In this document: piece after piece, positions 50,201 through 59,252 of the stretch | Layout of the letters: the number at the start of each line of letters is the position of its first letter | Position numbering within the stretch: position 1 is the stretch's first letter | Source: Sodalis sp. dw_96 | Lineage (GTDB): Bacteria; Pseudomonadota; Gammaproteobacteria; Enterobacterales; Enterobacteriaceae | DNA: 64,000 nucleotides | Direction: 5' to 3' | Assembly (NCBI RefSeq): GCF_018449575.1 | Contig: NZ_JAAVUT010000011.1 | Location: 62,001-126,000 of the forward strand | Made by a program: the position numbers and the translations under genes | The notes under the pieces: generated by a model | What the model was told of the DNA's origin: nothing | Databases searched by the model: none | The model's input: only the letters and a program-made list of their open reading frames with translations

Positions 50201-51181
50201 GTCCTCGACGACCGGCAAAAGACCCTGGCGGAAGGCAAGGATTTGGACGCACTGAAATTGCAATTAAAAGCGAATGTGCAGCAGACCCTGTCGGCGGTGG
50301 CGGACGACGGCCTGGAGCAGCGGGATCTGCATGTATGGAGTTTTGGTGATCTCCCTAAGCGTTACGAGCAAAAACGGGGCGGTTATTCCCTGAAAGCCTA
50401 CCCGGCGCTGGTGGATGAGAAACAGAGCGTCGCCATCCGCCTGTTCGAAACCGAGCATGACCAGCACCGCGCCATGTGGCTGGGTGTCCGGCGGCTGCTG
50501 CTGATCAATATCCCGTCGCCGATTAAATATCTCCATGAAAAATTGCCCAACAAAGCCAAACTGGGACTTTATTTTAATCCCTACGGTAAAGTGCTGGATC
50601 TTATCGACGATTGCATTACCTGCGGCATCGATAAGCTGATGGCCGAGCAGGGCGGCGTGGTATGGGGCGAGCGGGAATACGCCGCGTTGGAGGAGCACGT
50701 ACGGGCCAGTCTCAACGCCGAAGTGGTGATTATCGCCAGTCAGGTGGAGCAGATACTGTCGGCGGTGTTCGCCATTAACCAGCGGCTGAAGGGGCGGGTG
50801 GATATCGCCCTGGCCCTGGCGTTATCGGATGTCAAAAGCCAGATGAGCGGCTTGATTTATCGCGGTTTTGTCACCGGCAACGGCTGGAAACGACTTGGGG
50901 ATACCTTGCGTTATCTGCGCGCCATTGAGCGCCGTCTGGAAAAACTCACCGTTGACGTTCATCGGGATCGGGCACAGATGCTGAAGATTGAACACATCCA
51001 GCAAACCTGGCGGCAGTGGCTGGAAAAGCTGCCGCCCCTGCGCCGCGAGGATGAAGACGTCAAAGAGATTCGCTGGATGATCGAGGAGCTGCGGGTCAGC
51101 TATTTCGCCCAGCAGCTGGGCACGCCGTACCCCATATCGGAAAAACGCATCAGGCAGGCCATGGACCAGGTGCAGCCTTAA
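47297..51181 (+). CDS. hrpA: ATP-dependent RNA helicase HrpA
   Basis: 1294 residues (E. coli 1300). DEAH-box helicase: motif I GETGSGKTT, II DEAH, III SAT, V and VI in NVAETSLTVPG and QRKGRCGR, then helicase-associated, OB-fold and the long HrpA C-terminal domain. In E. coli it resolves stalled ribosomes and affects fimbrial mRNA processing. The start is a GTG (47297) with GGAAAG six bases upstream. Antisense open frames of up to 414 codons across it are artefacts. A family A repeat begins 7 bases after the stop. Confidence 0.97.
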   Translation: MKSPLAALSASLESVMLRDKTGLRRRLQGAMKESPEAQAAIAERIAADIRLSAQRAANRRAARPDISYAEDLPVSQKRADILQAIRDNQVVIIAGETGSGKTTQIPKICLELGRGITGLIGHTQPRRLAARTVADRIAQELATPLGDAVGYKVRFNDRVGENTLVKLMTDGILLAEIQQDRLLLQYDTLIIDEAHERSLNIDFILGYLYQLLPKRPDLKIIITSATIDPERFSRHFNHAPIIEVSGRTYPVEVRYRPVADSAGEGDSDQSQAIFDAVAELGRESPGDILIFMSGEREIRDTADGLNKLDLPHTEVLPLYARLSNSEQNRVFQSHSGRRIVLATNVAETSLTVPGIKYVIDPGTARISRYSFRTKVQRLPIEPISQASANQRKGRCGRVSAGICIRLYAEEDFLSRPEFTDPEILRTNLASVILQMTSLGLGDIAAFPFVEAPDKRQIQDGVRLLEELGALGTETTRGYRLSPLGLQLAQLPLDPRLARMVLEARNNGCVREVMVIAAALSIQDPRERPMDKKQASDEKHRRFADKESDFMAFVNLWDYVQEQQKLLPSSQFRRLCRTDFLSYLRVREWQDVYTQLRQTVKTLGLPVNTQPADYRGLHCALLTGLLSHIGQKDVDKHEYTGARNARFAIYPGSGLFKKPPKWTMVAELVETSRLWGRIAARIDPEWIEPLAQHLVKRSYSEPHWEKAAGAVMAVEKVTLLGLPIVTGRKVTYSQIDPALCRELFIRHALVEGDWLTRHPFFHANRKLLGEVEELEHKSRRRDILVDDETLFAFYDGRIGQEVISAQHFDSWWKEASREDPDRLNFEKHMLIKEGADDISALDYPNVWRQGNLKLRLSYQFEPGADADGVTVHIPLPLLNQVSVQGFDWQIPGVRRELVMALIKSLPKTLRRNFVPAPNYADAFLQRVTPGEGGLLDALERELRRMSGVTVERDAWQWDQVPDHLKMTFRVLDDRQKTLAEGKDLDALKLQLKANVQQTLSAVADDGLEQRDLHVWSFGDLPKRYEQKRGGYSLKAYPALVDEKQSVAIRLFETEHDQHRAMWLGVRRLLLINIPSPIKYLHEKLPNKAKLGLYFNPYGKVLDLIDDCITCGIDKLMAEQGGVVWGEREYAALEEHVRASLNAEVVIIASQVEQILSAVFAINQRLKGRVDIALALALSDVKSQMSGLIYRGFVTGNGWKRLGDTLRYLRAIERRLEKLTVDVHRDRAQMLKIEHIQQTWRQWLEKLPPLRREDEDVKEIRWMIEELRVSYFAQQLGTPYPISEKRIRQAMDQVQP

Positions 51182-51187
51182 GGGGCT

Positions 51188-51352
51188 CAGACTGCTGACA
51201 ATCGTACTCGGAGTCACTAAGGCGGGATAGGCTTCCAGAGGAGTAAACCGTCCGCGCCAAGGATGGCGCGGATCGAGCCTCCATGGAAGGATTCACGGCG
51301 TGTTTACGATCTGGCAGCCTGTCCCGACCAGGCTCTTAGTCAACATGCTCAG
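51188..51352 (+). repeat. Palindromic intergenic repeat, family A, short subtype, after hrpA
   Basis: 165 bases. It reads like the copy at 45976 in the same orientation (CTGCTGACAA, CGTACTCGGAGTCA, GAGTAAACCGTCCGCGCC, GGATGGCGCGGATCGAGCCT, TTTACGATCTGGCAGCCTGT). It fills the gap between the converging hrpA and outer-membrane channel genes and may serve as their shared terminator hairpin. Confidence 0.88.
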
Positions 51353-51364
51353 CCGTAGAAGGCC

Positions 51365-52810
51365 TCAGCGTTTCGCCAGCGTATGCGCCGTATCGTTAAG
51401 CGCATCCGCCGACCAGCCGCCGCCCATATCTCCTATCAGCGATACCGAATCCAGCAGGCGCTGCTCCTGCACGCTCAGCGCGTTTTGCTGGGCGCTCAGC
51501 TGCGTCACCTGGGCGCTGGCGGCGGTGGTGTAATCCGCCGTACCCACTTGATATTCGTTAAAGGCGATTTGGGCGCCGCGGGTGGCGTCGCTGACGGCGC
51601 TATCCAGCACCCCGGCCTGCTGCGCGAGAATATGCAAATTGGATAAGTCGTCTTCCACGTTCTGGAACGCCGTCAGCACGGTACCGCGATAGTTGGCCAC
51701 CGCACCGTCGTAAGCGGCCTTGGCGGCGGCTACCTGGCCTTCGCGGGCGCCGAAATCGAACAGGGTATCATCCACATCAGCCCCCAGGGACCAGATGTGG
51801 TTTGCGGCGTGCAGCAGACCGTTTAGCGGCGCTTGGGAAAAACCATCCGACGCCGACAGGGACAGGGTGGGATAATAGGCCGCCTCGGCGACGCCCACCG
51901 CCGCGTTTTGCGCCGCCATCTCCCGTTCGGCCACGGCGATGTCCGGCCGCCGCTGCAGCAGCGTCGAAGGTACCCCCACCGGAATGACGGGCAGCGCCGG
52001 CATCCCCGTGCTCGGTTCAATAGTCAGGTCTTCCGGATTCTTGCCCACCAGCACCGCAATGGCGTGGGCGTATTGGGCGCGCGCCACGCCGAGGGCGATA
52101 AGGCTGGACTGGGCGTTCTCCAGCTGGGTTTTCGCGGTGATGACATCGGAAGGCTTCGCGGTGCCGTACTGGCCCTGATTGGTCAATACCCGCAGGTATT
52201 CTTGATAGGCATCCACGGTTTTTTGCAGCAGCGCGATATTGGCGTCGCTGGTGCGCAGTTCAATGATGGCGGCGGCCAGCGCCGTTTGCTCGGAAAGGGT
52301 GGCGTTAGCCAGGGTGGCTTCGCTGGCCTGGGCCGTCGCCTTGTTTTCCTCAACGGTGCGGCGAACCTTGCCCCACAGATCGATTGACCAGCTGGCGCTG
52401 CCTTCAAGCGATCCCGAATTGGTCACGGCGCCGGCGCCGCCAAGACTGCTACCGCCGGCGGTACGCTGCCGCGTCGTGGAGTTGGTGACGCCGATAGTGG
52501 GAAACAGACTGCTGCGGGCGGTTTCCACGTCGGCCAGCGCCGCCTGATAGTTGGCATAGTCCTGGCGCACGGTCTGGTTAGACACCGACACCGACGGTTC
52601 CAGACGATTAATCAGCGGGTCGTTAAACACCGTCCACCAGTCGCCTTTGGGGGCTTCGGCGGAGGGCGCCGCCAAAGTCCAGCCGGGCAGCGGTTTAAAT
52701 CGGGCCGGTACCGGAACCTGCGTGCGATGGTAGTCAGGGCCGACCATACAGCCACCGAGCAACAGCGCAAGGGAAATCACCAGGGCGGAGTGGGACATTT
52801 TCATATTCAT
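51365..52810 (-). CDS. Outer-membrane efflux lipoprotein (NodT/OprM family)
   Basis: 481 residues. Lipoprotein signal with lipobox LLGGC (Cys21), then two OEP repeats with the usual NodT-family sequence (VGPDYHRTQVPVP, LNLPGSxS-like segments, ASYFPTIGL-like AAYYPTLSLS). It forms the trimeric outer-membrane duct for the RND pumps encoded upstream. The start overlaps the preceding RND stop by four bases (ATGA), so it belongs to the same operon. Closest arrangement I know is OpmB of the Pseudomonas MuxABC-OpmB system. Confidence 0.92.
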   Translation of the reverse strand: MNMKMSHSALVISLALLLGGCMVGPDYHRTQVPVPARFKPLPGWTLAAPSAEAPKGDWWTVFNDPLINRLEPSVSVSNQTVRQDYANYQAALADVETARSSLFPTIGVTNSTTRQRTAGGSSLGGAGAVTNSGSLEGSASWSIDLWGKVRRTVEENKATAQASEATLANATLSEQTALAAAIIELRTSDANIALLQKTVDAYQEYLRVLTNQGQYGTAKPSDVITAKTQLENAQSSLIALGVARAQYAHAIAVLVGKNPEDLTIEPSTGMPALPVIPVGVPSTLLQRRPDIAVAEREMAAQNAAVGVAEAAYYPTLSLSASDGFSQAPLNGLLHAANHIWSLGADVDDTLFDFGAREGQVAAAKAAYDGAVANYRGTVLTAFQNVEDDLSNLHILAQQAGVLDSAVSDATRGAQIAFNEYQVGTADYTTAASAQVTQLSAQQNALSVQEQRLLDSVSLIGDMGGGWSADALNDTAHTLAKR

Positions 52811-55800
52811 AGGCTCGCGTTCGTTTTATTCCACGGCAGGCCGGCCGACCACTTGGCGAGTCTGGCGCGCAAACGGTCGAGATAGAGATAAATCACCGGT
52901 GTTGTATATAACGTAAAGACCTGGCTGAAAATCAGGCCGCCCATTACGGTAATGCCCAGGGGTTGTCGCAATGATGCGCCCTGGCCGATGCCGATAGCCA
53001 GCGGTACCGCTCCCAGCACGGCGGCGGCGGTGGTCATCATGATCGGCCGCAAACGCACCACCGCCGCCGCGTGAATGGCTTCCCGCGGGGTATAACCCTG
53101 GTCGCGCTGCAACTGGATGGCGACGTCAATCATCATGATGGCATTCTTTTTCACGATGCCAATCAGCAAAATGATGCCGATCAGGGCGATAACCGAGAAC
53201 GGCGTGCCAAAAATCAACAGCGCCAGCGTCGCGCCGATGCCGGCCGACGGCAGGGTGGACAGGATAGTGATGGGATGTACCGTGTTCTCATACAGTATGC
53301 CCAGCACGATATACACAGCCGCCAGCGCCGCCAGGATCAGCAGCGGCATAGTGGACATGGATTGGCCGAAGGCCTGGGCGGCGCCGGCGAAACTGCCGTG
53401 AATGGAGGCCGGCACCTTGAGATCCCGCATGGTCTGATCGATGGCCAGACTGGCATTGCTGAGAGAGCCGTCGGGGGGCAAATTAAAAGAAATGGTGGCC
53501 GCCACCAGACCGTCCTGGTGGTTAACCTGGGTAGCGGTATGGTTTTGCGTGTAGGAGGCCAGCGCCGAAAAGGGCACCATGCTCTCGGCGGAGGTGCTGT
53601 CGGCGCTGCCGCTGGAGCTGCCGCCCCGGGCGTTGGAAATGGCGTTGGTCAACTGGTTGGCCTCGGCATTGGCATTCTGGGCGTTTGTCGACGTGGACGA
53701 ACTCTGTACGCTGCCCGCCGTGGAGACTTTCGTCACGCCGCTCACCAGGCTTGAAGACATCTGCGTCTGAGCCGTTCCGCTGGCATTGCCCGCCGCCGGA
53801 CTGAAACGGATGCGATTGAGCATCTGCGGATACTGCCAATACTGCGGCGCCACTTCCATCACCACATAATATTGATTGAGGGCATTATAGATGGTGGACA
53901 CCGCGCGCTGGCCGAACGCGTCGTACAATACGCTGTCGAGCTGATTGGGGGCAAAGTTATAGCGGGCGGCGGTGGCGCGGTCGAAATGGATATAGGCCTG
54001 CAGGCCGTTTTGCTGCAGGTTCGAGTTGACATCCAGCAGCTGGCCGCGGTGTTTAGCCAGCTCGGTCACCAACCGGGGCACCCAGGTATAAAGCGCCTGG
54101 GAGTCGTCGCTGGTGAGGGTATATTGATACTCCGCCGCCGATTGGCGTCCGCCGATGCGCAGATCCTGCGCCGCCTGCAGGAACAGCCGCGCGCCGGATA
54201 CCCCGTTGAGTTTGGGACGCAGCCGTTCCACCACCTCGGCGGCGGAGATTTTACGCTCCGCCAGCGGTTTGAGTTCGATAAACACGCTGGCGGTATTCAG
54301 GGCGCGGCCGCCGGTGAAACCGGATACCGAGGCCACCGCCGGATCCCGTTGCACAATGGTTTCCAATTGAGTGAGTTTCTGCTCCATGGCCTGGAACGAA
54401 ATACTCTGGTCGGCGATGATCTGCCCAATCATCACGCCGTTGTCCTGTTCCGGGAAAAAGGTCGAGGGCACCAGCCTGATGAGAAAGATATTGAGCACGA
54501 TAAGCGCCACCAGACACAGTCCCACCAGCAGCGCATGATCAAGCACCGTCGTCAGCGAACGGGCGTAGGCATTTTTAAACCGATCGAATTGACGTTCGCA
54601 CCATAGCGACCAGCGCGCCTTGGACTTGACGCCGTTTGCCTGCTCGCGGCGCAGGACGCAGGCCGCCAGGGTCGGGGTAATGGTGAGGGAGATCAGCAGC
54701 GAGAAAAGAATGGCAATGGACAGGGTCATCGCGAATTCATGGAACAGTCGCCCGACGATGCCGGGCATCAGCAGGATCGGCAGGAATACCGCGATAAGCG
54801 ACAGACTCATGGAGATCACGGTGAAACTCACCTCGGCGCTGCCGCGCAATGAGGCTTCGCGCACGCTCATGCCCGATTCCACGTGACGGACGATATTCTC
54901 CAGCACCACCACCGCGTCATCCACCACGAACCCGGTACCGATGGTCAACGCCATCAGCGAAAGATTATCGAGGTTATACCCCAGCAGATACATCGGCCCA
55001 AAGGTGCCGATGATGGACAGCGGCAGCGCCACCGTGGGGACCAAAACCGCCCGCGGCGACTGCAGGAACACGAACACCACACCGATAACCAGCAGCACGG
55101 CGATAAACAGGGTCCGTTCCGTATCTCCTACCGCGGCCTTCACCGACTGCGACAGATCGATGGCGACATTAAGATGAATATTGCTCGGCAAGGTGGCCTG
55201 AATCGACGGCAGCACCTTGCGGATCTGCGAAACGGTATTCACCACATTGCCGCCGGGCAGCGGGTAAACGATCACCAGCACCGAGGACTTGCCGTTATAG
55301 AGTCCGGCGTTGCGGATATTTTCCGCCGAATCCTTAACGCTGGCCACATCCCCCAGCATCACCGGCGCATTATTCCGATAGGCAATCACCAGATTCCGGT
55401 AGGGTTCCGCTTTGCTGAGCCGGTCATTGGATACCACCTCATAGCGCTGGCCGTTCTGGTCGATATGCCCCTTGGCGCTGTCGGCGTTGGCGGCGCTGAT
55501 GGCGGCGCGCACGTCTTCCAAACCGATGCCGTAGCTGTTCAATTGATCCGGCTGCAGCTCCACGCGCACCGCGGGCAGGGCGCTGCCGCCCAGAGTGATT
55601 TCACCCACGCCGCCCACCTGCGACAGCTGTTGCAAAATCACCGAATCCGCCGAATCATACAACTGGGCACGAGTCAGGGTATCGGAGGTCAGCGCCAGGA
55701 CCATCAGCGGCGTACTGGCCGGATTATACTGGCGATAAATCGGGTTGTTGCGCAGAGTGGTGGGCAAATCGGCGCGCGCCGCCTGGATAGCGGCCTGCAC

Positions 55801-56121
55801 ATCCCGCGCGGCGCCGTTGATGTCGCGATTCAGCCCGAACTGGATAACGATCATGGCCGAGCCCACATAGCTGGTGGAGGTCATTTCCGACACATCGGCA
55901 ATGGTGCCCAGCCGTTTTTCCAGGGGTTCCGCCACGGTGGAGGCCATAATATCGGGGCTGGCCCCCGCCATGTTGGCTTGCACCACGATAACCGGGAATG
56001 CGATATTGGGCAGCGACGACACCGGCAGGTGGAAAAACGCCAGCGTTCCCGACAGCAGAATGGCAAGGGCCAGCAGCGCGGTGGCCACCGGCCGGTGAAT
56101 AAACAGGGCGGAAATATTCAC
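52807..56121 (-). CDS. RND efflux pump subunit, MdtC/MuxC-like, with a serine-rich insertion
   Basis: 1104 residues; relatives such as E. coli MdtC have about 1025. Twelve membrane helices and two large periplasmic loops. The proton-relay Asp pair is in GFVVDDAVVVLENI (transmembrane helix 4). The extra length is a Ser/Asn/Thr-rich low-complexity stretch at about residues 774-849, in the second periplasmic loop before MVPFSALASY. The GTG start (56121) overlaps the preceding stop by four bases. It probably forms a mixed trimer with the other RND protein, as MdtB2C does. Confidence 0.93.
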   Translation of the reverse strand: MNISALFIHRPVATALLALAILLSGTLAFFHLPVSSLPNIAFPVIVVQANMAGASPDIMASTVAEPLEKRLGTIADVSEMTSTSYVGSAMIVIQFGLNRDINGAARDVQAAIQAARADLPTTLRNNPIYRQYNPASTPLMVLALTSDTLTRAQLYDSADSVILQQLSQVGGVGEITLGGSALPAVRVELQPDQLNSYGIGLEDVRAAISAANADSAKGHIDQNGQRYEVVSNDRLSKAEPYRNLVIAYRNNAPVMLGDVASVKDSAENIRNAGLYNGKSSVLVIVYPLPGGNVVNTVSQIRKVLPSIQATLPSNIHLNVAIDLSQSVKAAVGDTERTLFIAVLLVIGVVFVFLQSPRAVLVPTVALPLSIIGTFGPMYLLGYNLDNLSLMALTIGTGFVVDDAVVVLENIVRHVESGMSVREASLRGSAEVSFTVISMSLSLIAVFLPILLMPGIVGRLFHEFAMTLSIAILFSLLISLTITPTLAACVLRREQANGVKSKARWSLWCERQFDRFKNAYARSLTTVLDHALLVGLCLVALIVLNIFLIRLVPSTFFPEQDNGVMIGQIIADQSISFQAMEQKLTQLETIVQRDPAVASVSGFTGGRALNTASVFIELKPLAERKISAAEVVERLRPKLNGVSGARLFLQAAQDLRIGGRQSAAEYQYTLTSDDSQALYTWVPRLVTELAKHRGQLLDVNSNLQQNGLQAYIHFDRATAARYNFAPNQLDSVLYDAFGQRAVSTIYNALNQYYVVMEVAPQYWQYPQMLNRIRFSPAAGNASGTAQTQMSSSLVSGVTKVSTAGSVQSSSTSTNAQNANAEANQLTNAISNARGGSSSGSADSTSAESMVPFSALASYTQNHTATQVNHQDGLVAATISFNLPPDGSLSNASLAIDQTMRDLKVPASIHGSFAGAAQAFGQSMSTMPLLILAALAAVYIVLGILYENTVHPITILSTLPSAGIGATLALLIFGTPFSVIALIGIILLIGIVKKNAIMMIDVAIQLQRDQGYTPREAIHAAAVVRLRPIMMTTAAAVLGAVPLAIGIGQGASLRQPLGITVMGGLIFSQVFTLYTTPVIYLYLDRLRARLAKWSAGLPWNKTNASL

Positions 56122-59100
56122 CGAACTTCACCCCGGCCGTCGTCGGCTAAGGGATCGGGCCTGCGGCGAAAGCGTTTCGCCACGCGATCAAAGCACAGAT
56201 AAATCACCGGCGTGGTAAACAGAGTCAGTAGCTGGCTCAGGCTCAGCCCGCCGATGATGGCGAGGCCCAGCGGCCGGCGCAGCTCCGAGCCGGTGCCGGA
56301 GCCCAATAACATGGGCATGGCGCCGAGCATGGCGGCCAGCGTGGTCATCAATATCGGCCGAAAACGCAGCAGCGAAGCTTCAACAATGGCCTCCTCCGGC
56401 GTTTTGCCGTGCTCCCGTTCGGCTTCCAGCGCGAAATCCACGATCATTATGGCGTTCTTCTTCACAATGCCTATCAGCAGCACGATGCCGATGATGCCGA
56501 TAACGTCCAGATCGCCTCCCACCAGCATCAGTGACAGCAGCGCGCCGATGCCGGCGGAGGGCAGGGTCGACAGAATGGTCACCGGGTGGATAAAGCTCTC
56601 GTAAAGCACGCCGAGCACGATATACACCGCCACCAGCGCCGCTATCAGCAGATAAACCTCGCTGGACAGCGAATCTTTGAACGCCTGGGCCGCGCCCTGG
56701 AATGACGAGGTGATGGCAGGGGGCAGGTTAACCGCCTTTTCCGCCTGGTTGATTTGCTCCACCGCCTTGCTCAGGGAGGCCCCCTGCGCCAGGTTGAACG
56801 AGATTGTCACCGAAGGAAACTGTGACAGGTGGCTTATCACCAACGGCGACTTGGTGACGTTGATTTTGGCAATGGCGCTCAGCGGCACCTGGCCGGTGCT
56901 GCTGGTTTGGCTGGGCAGATAGAGTTCACCCAGGGATTGCAGGGTCGGCAGTTTTTCCGGTTTGGCCACCAGGATAACCCGATACTGGCTGGACTGATCG
57001 AAAATGGTGGAGACAATGCGCTGCCCCAGCGCGTCGTAAAGAGCATTATCGATGGTGGCCGCGGTAATGCCGAAGCGCGCCGCCAACGGACGGTTTACCT
57101 CGACATTCACGCTTAAGCCATCATTGTCCAAATCGCTGGTCACGTCCCTGATGGCCGGGATGCCCTTCATGCGGTCGATAAGCGCCGGCACGTACTGCAG
57201 GAACGCCTGCTGGCTGGGCCCGCGCAGCACAAACTGATACTGGTTCGGCGATACCGTGGTATCCAGGGTAAGATCCTGTTCCGGCTGCAGGTAGAGCTTG
57301 ATGCCCGGCACGCCGGCCGCTTCGGTCTGGATCCGCCGGGCGATCTCTTCCGCGCTCTGGGACCGCTGGGAGCGGGGTTTAAGGTTAATCAGGAAACGGC
57401 CGTTGTTCAGCGTGGTATTGGTGCCGTCGATGCCGACATAGGAGGTCAGGTTCTCCACATCGGCATCCTTGAGTATCGCATCCGCCAGCGCCGTCTGCCG
57501 GTCAACCATGGCGCTGTAGGACACGGAATTGTCGGCGGTGCTGATGGCCTGGATAACGCCCACATCCTGAACCGGGAACAGCCCCTTGGGTATGGTGATA
57601 TAAAGCACCACGGTAATCACCAGGGTGGCGGCAAAGATAATCAAGGTGAGGGTCTGATGGCCCATCACCACCCGTAAACCGCGCTCATAGGCCCCGAGAA
57701 TTTTGTTGAACACCCCTTCGCTGACGCGTTCGAAGCGGCTTGGGCTGCGATCGGCCCGGGCGCGCAGGATGCGCGCGCACAGCATCGGCACCAGGGTCAG
57801 CGAAACCACCCCCGACAGCACGATGGTAATGGCCAGTGTCACGGCGAATTCACTGAACAGACGGCCGATAACGCCGCCCATGAACAGCAGCGGGATAAGC
57901 ACCGCGATCAGGGAAACCGTCAGCGAAAGGATGGTGAAGCCAATCTGTCCCGCACCCAGCAGGGCGGCGTTAAGGGGGGACTCTCCCTCCTCCAGGTAAC
58001 GTACGATATTCTCAATCATCACGATGGAATCATCCACCACAAAGCCGGTGGCGATGATGAGCGCCATCAACGACAGATTGTCGATGGAGTAGTTCAGCTC
58101 ATACATGATGGCCAGGGTGCCGATCAGGGACACCGGCACCGAAATACTCGGGATGATGGTGGCCGGCAGATTGCGCAAAAAAACAAAAATCACCAGCACC
58201 ACCAGCACCACCGAGAGGAAAAGCTCAAAGGCGGCGTCCGTTACCGAAGAGCGAATCACCCCGGTGGTATCGGATACGATCTGGACATTGACACCCGCCG
58301 GCAGGGTGGATTCAAGCTGCGGCAGTTCCTGCTTGATGCGCGCCACCGTGGCGATGACGTTGGCCCCCGGCTGGCGCTGCACATTGAGCACAATGGCCGG
58401 GGTATGATTGTACCAGGCGCCCTGCTCATTATCCTGGGCGGCCAGGGTCACCCTGGCGACGTCGCGCAAATAGACCGGCGCGCCGTTTTGATAGGAGATT
58501 ACCGTATTGAGGTAATCGTTGGGATCCTGGATCTGGTCGTTGCCGTTAATGGTGTAGTCAAGCTTGGGCCCGTCGAAATTGCCTTTCGGCTGGCTGACAT
58601 TCACCTCGGCTATGAGCGATCGCAGGTTATCGATGGAGAGTCCGTACGCCGCCAGCTTCTGCGGATCGGCCTCAATCCTCACCGCCGGTACGTTGCCCCC
58701 CGCGGGCGTGACCAGGCCGACGCCCGGCACCTCGGAAATCTTGGTCCCCAGCCGGTTATTGGCCACATCCTGCAATTGGGGCAGCGACATGGAGCGGGAG
58801 GTGATCGCCAGCGTCATGATGGGCTGGTCCGCCGGATTGACTTTCGCATAGGTCGGCGGAGAGGGCAGGCCGCTGGGCAGCAGGCTGTTGGCGGCATTGA
58901 TGGCCTCCTGGACATCCTGTTCAGCCACGTCCAGATTCAGGGAGAGATCAAATTGCAGCGTGATAATCGAGGCGCCGGCCGAGCTGTTGGAGGTCATCTG
59001 CTGTAGCCCCGGGATTTCCCCCAACTGCACCTCCAGCGGCGCGGTTACCGTGGTGTTCATCACATCAGGACTGGCGCCGGGATAAAAGGTTTTAACCTGG

Positions 59101-59234
59101 ATGGTGGGATAATCCACGCTGGGCAGGGAAGAGACCGGCAGAAAGCGTACCGCCACCAGCCCCAACAGCACCAGGGCGACCATAATCAGCGATGTGGCCA
59201 CCGGCCTCATGACAAACAGGCGGGAAATGTTCAT
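56118..59234 (-). CDS. RND efflux pump subunit, MdtB/MuxB-like
   Basis: 1038 residues, normal length for MdtB. Twelve membrane helices and two periplasmic loops. Proton-relay Asp pair in GFVVDDSIVMIENI, and the family C-terminus LLTLFTTPVIYLCFDR. It starts 18 bases after the adaptor gene stop. It exports drugs or bile-salt-like compounds with its partner; substrates cannot be read from the sequence. It is more like MdtB than AcrB. Confidence 0.94.
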   Translation of the reverse strand: MNISRLFVMRPVATSLIMVALVLLGLVAVRFLPVSSLPSVDYPTIQVKTFYPGASPDVMNTTVTAPLEVQLGEIPGLQQMTSNSSAGASIITLQFDLSLNLDVAEQDVQEAINAANSLLPSGLPSPPTYAKVNPADQPIMTLAITSRSMSLPQLQDVANNRLGTKISEVPGVGLVTPAGGNVPAVRIEADPQKLAAYGLSIDNLRSLIAEVNVSQPKGNFDGPKLDYTINGNDQIQDPNDYLNTVISYQNGAPVYLRDVARVTLAAQDNEQGAWYNHTPAIVLNVQRQPGANVIATVARIKQELPQLESTLPAGVNVQIVSDTTGVIRSSVTDAAFELFLSVVLVVLVIFVFLRNLPATIIPSISVPVSLIGTLAIMYELNYSIDNLSLMALIIATGFVVDDSIVMIENIVRYLEEGESPLNAALLGAGQIGFTILSLTVSLIAVLIPLLFMGGVIGRLFSEFAVTLAITIVLSGVVSLTLVPMLCARILRARADRSPSRFERVSEGVFNKILGAYERGLRVVMGHQTLTLIIFAATLVITVVLYITIPKGLFPVQDVGVIQAISTADNSVSYSAMVDRQTALADAILKDADVENLTSYVGIDGTNTTLNNGRFLINLKPRSQRSQSAEEIARRIQTEAAGVPGIKLYLQPEQDLTLDTTVSPNQYQFVLRGPSQQAFLQYVPALIDRMKGIPAIRDVTSDLDNDGLSVNVEVNRPLAARFGITAATIDNALYDALGQRIVSTIFDQSSQYRVILVAKPEKLPTLQSLGELYLPSQTSSTGQVPLSAIAKINVTKSPLVISHLSQFPSVTISFNLAQGASLSKAVEQINQAEKAVNLPPAITSSFQGAAQAFKDSLSSEVYLLIAALVAVYIVLGVLYESFIHPVTILSTLPSAGIGALLSLMLVGGDLDVIGIIGIVLLIGIVKKNAIMIVDFALEAEREHGKTPEEAIVEASLLRFRPILMTTLAAMLGAMPMLLGSGTGSELRRPLGLAIIGGLSLSQLLTLFTTPVIYLCFDRVAKRFRRRPDPLADDGRGEVR

Positions 59235-59252
59235 GGCAAAGGCACCTGTCCG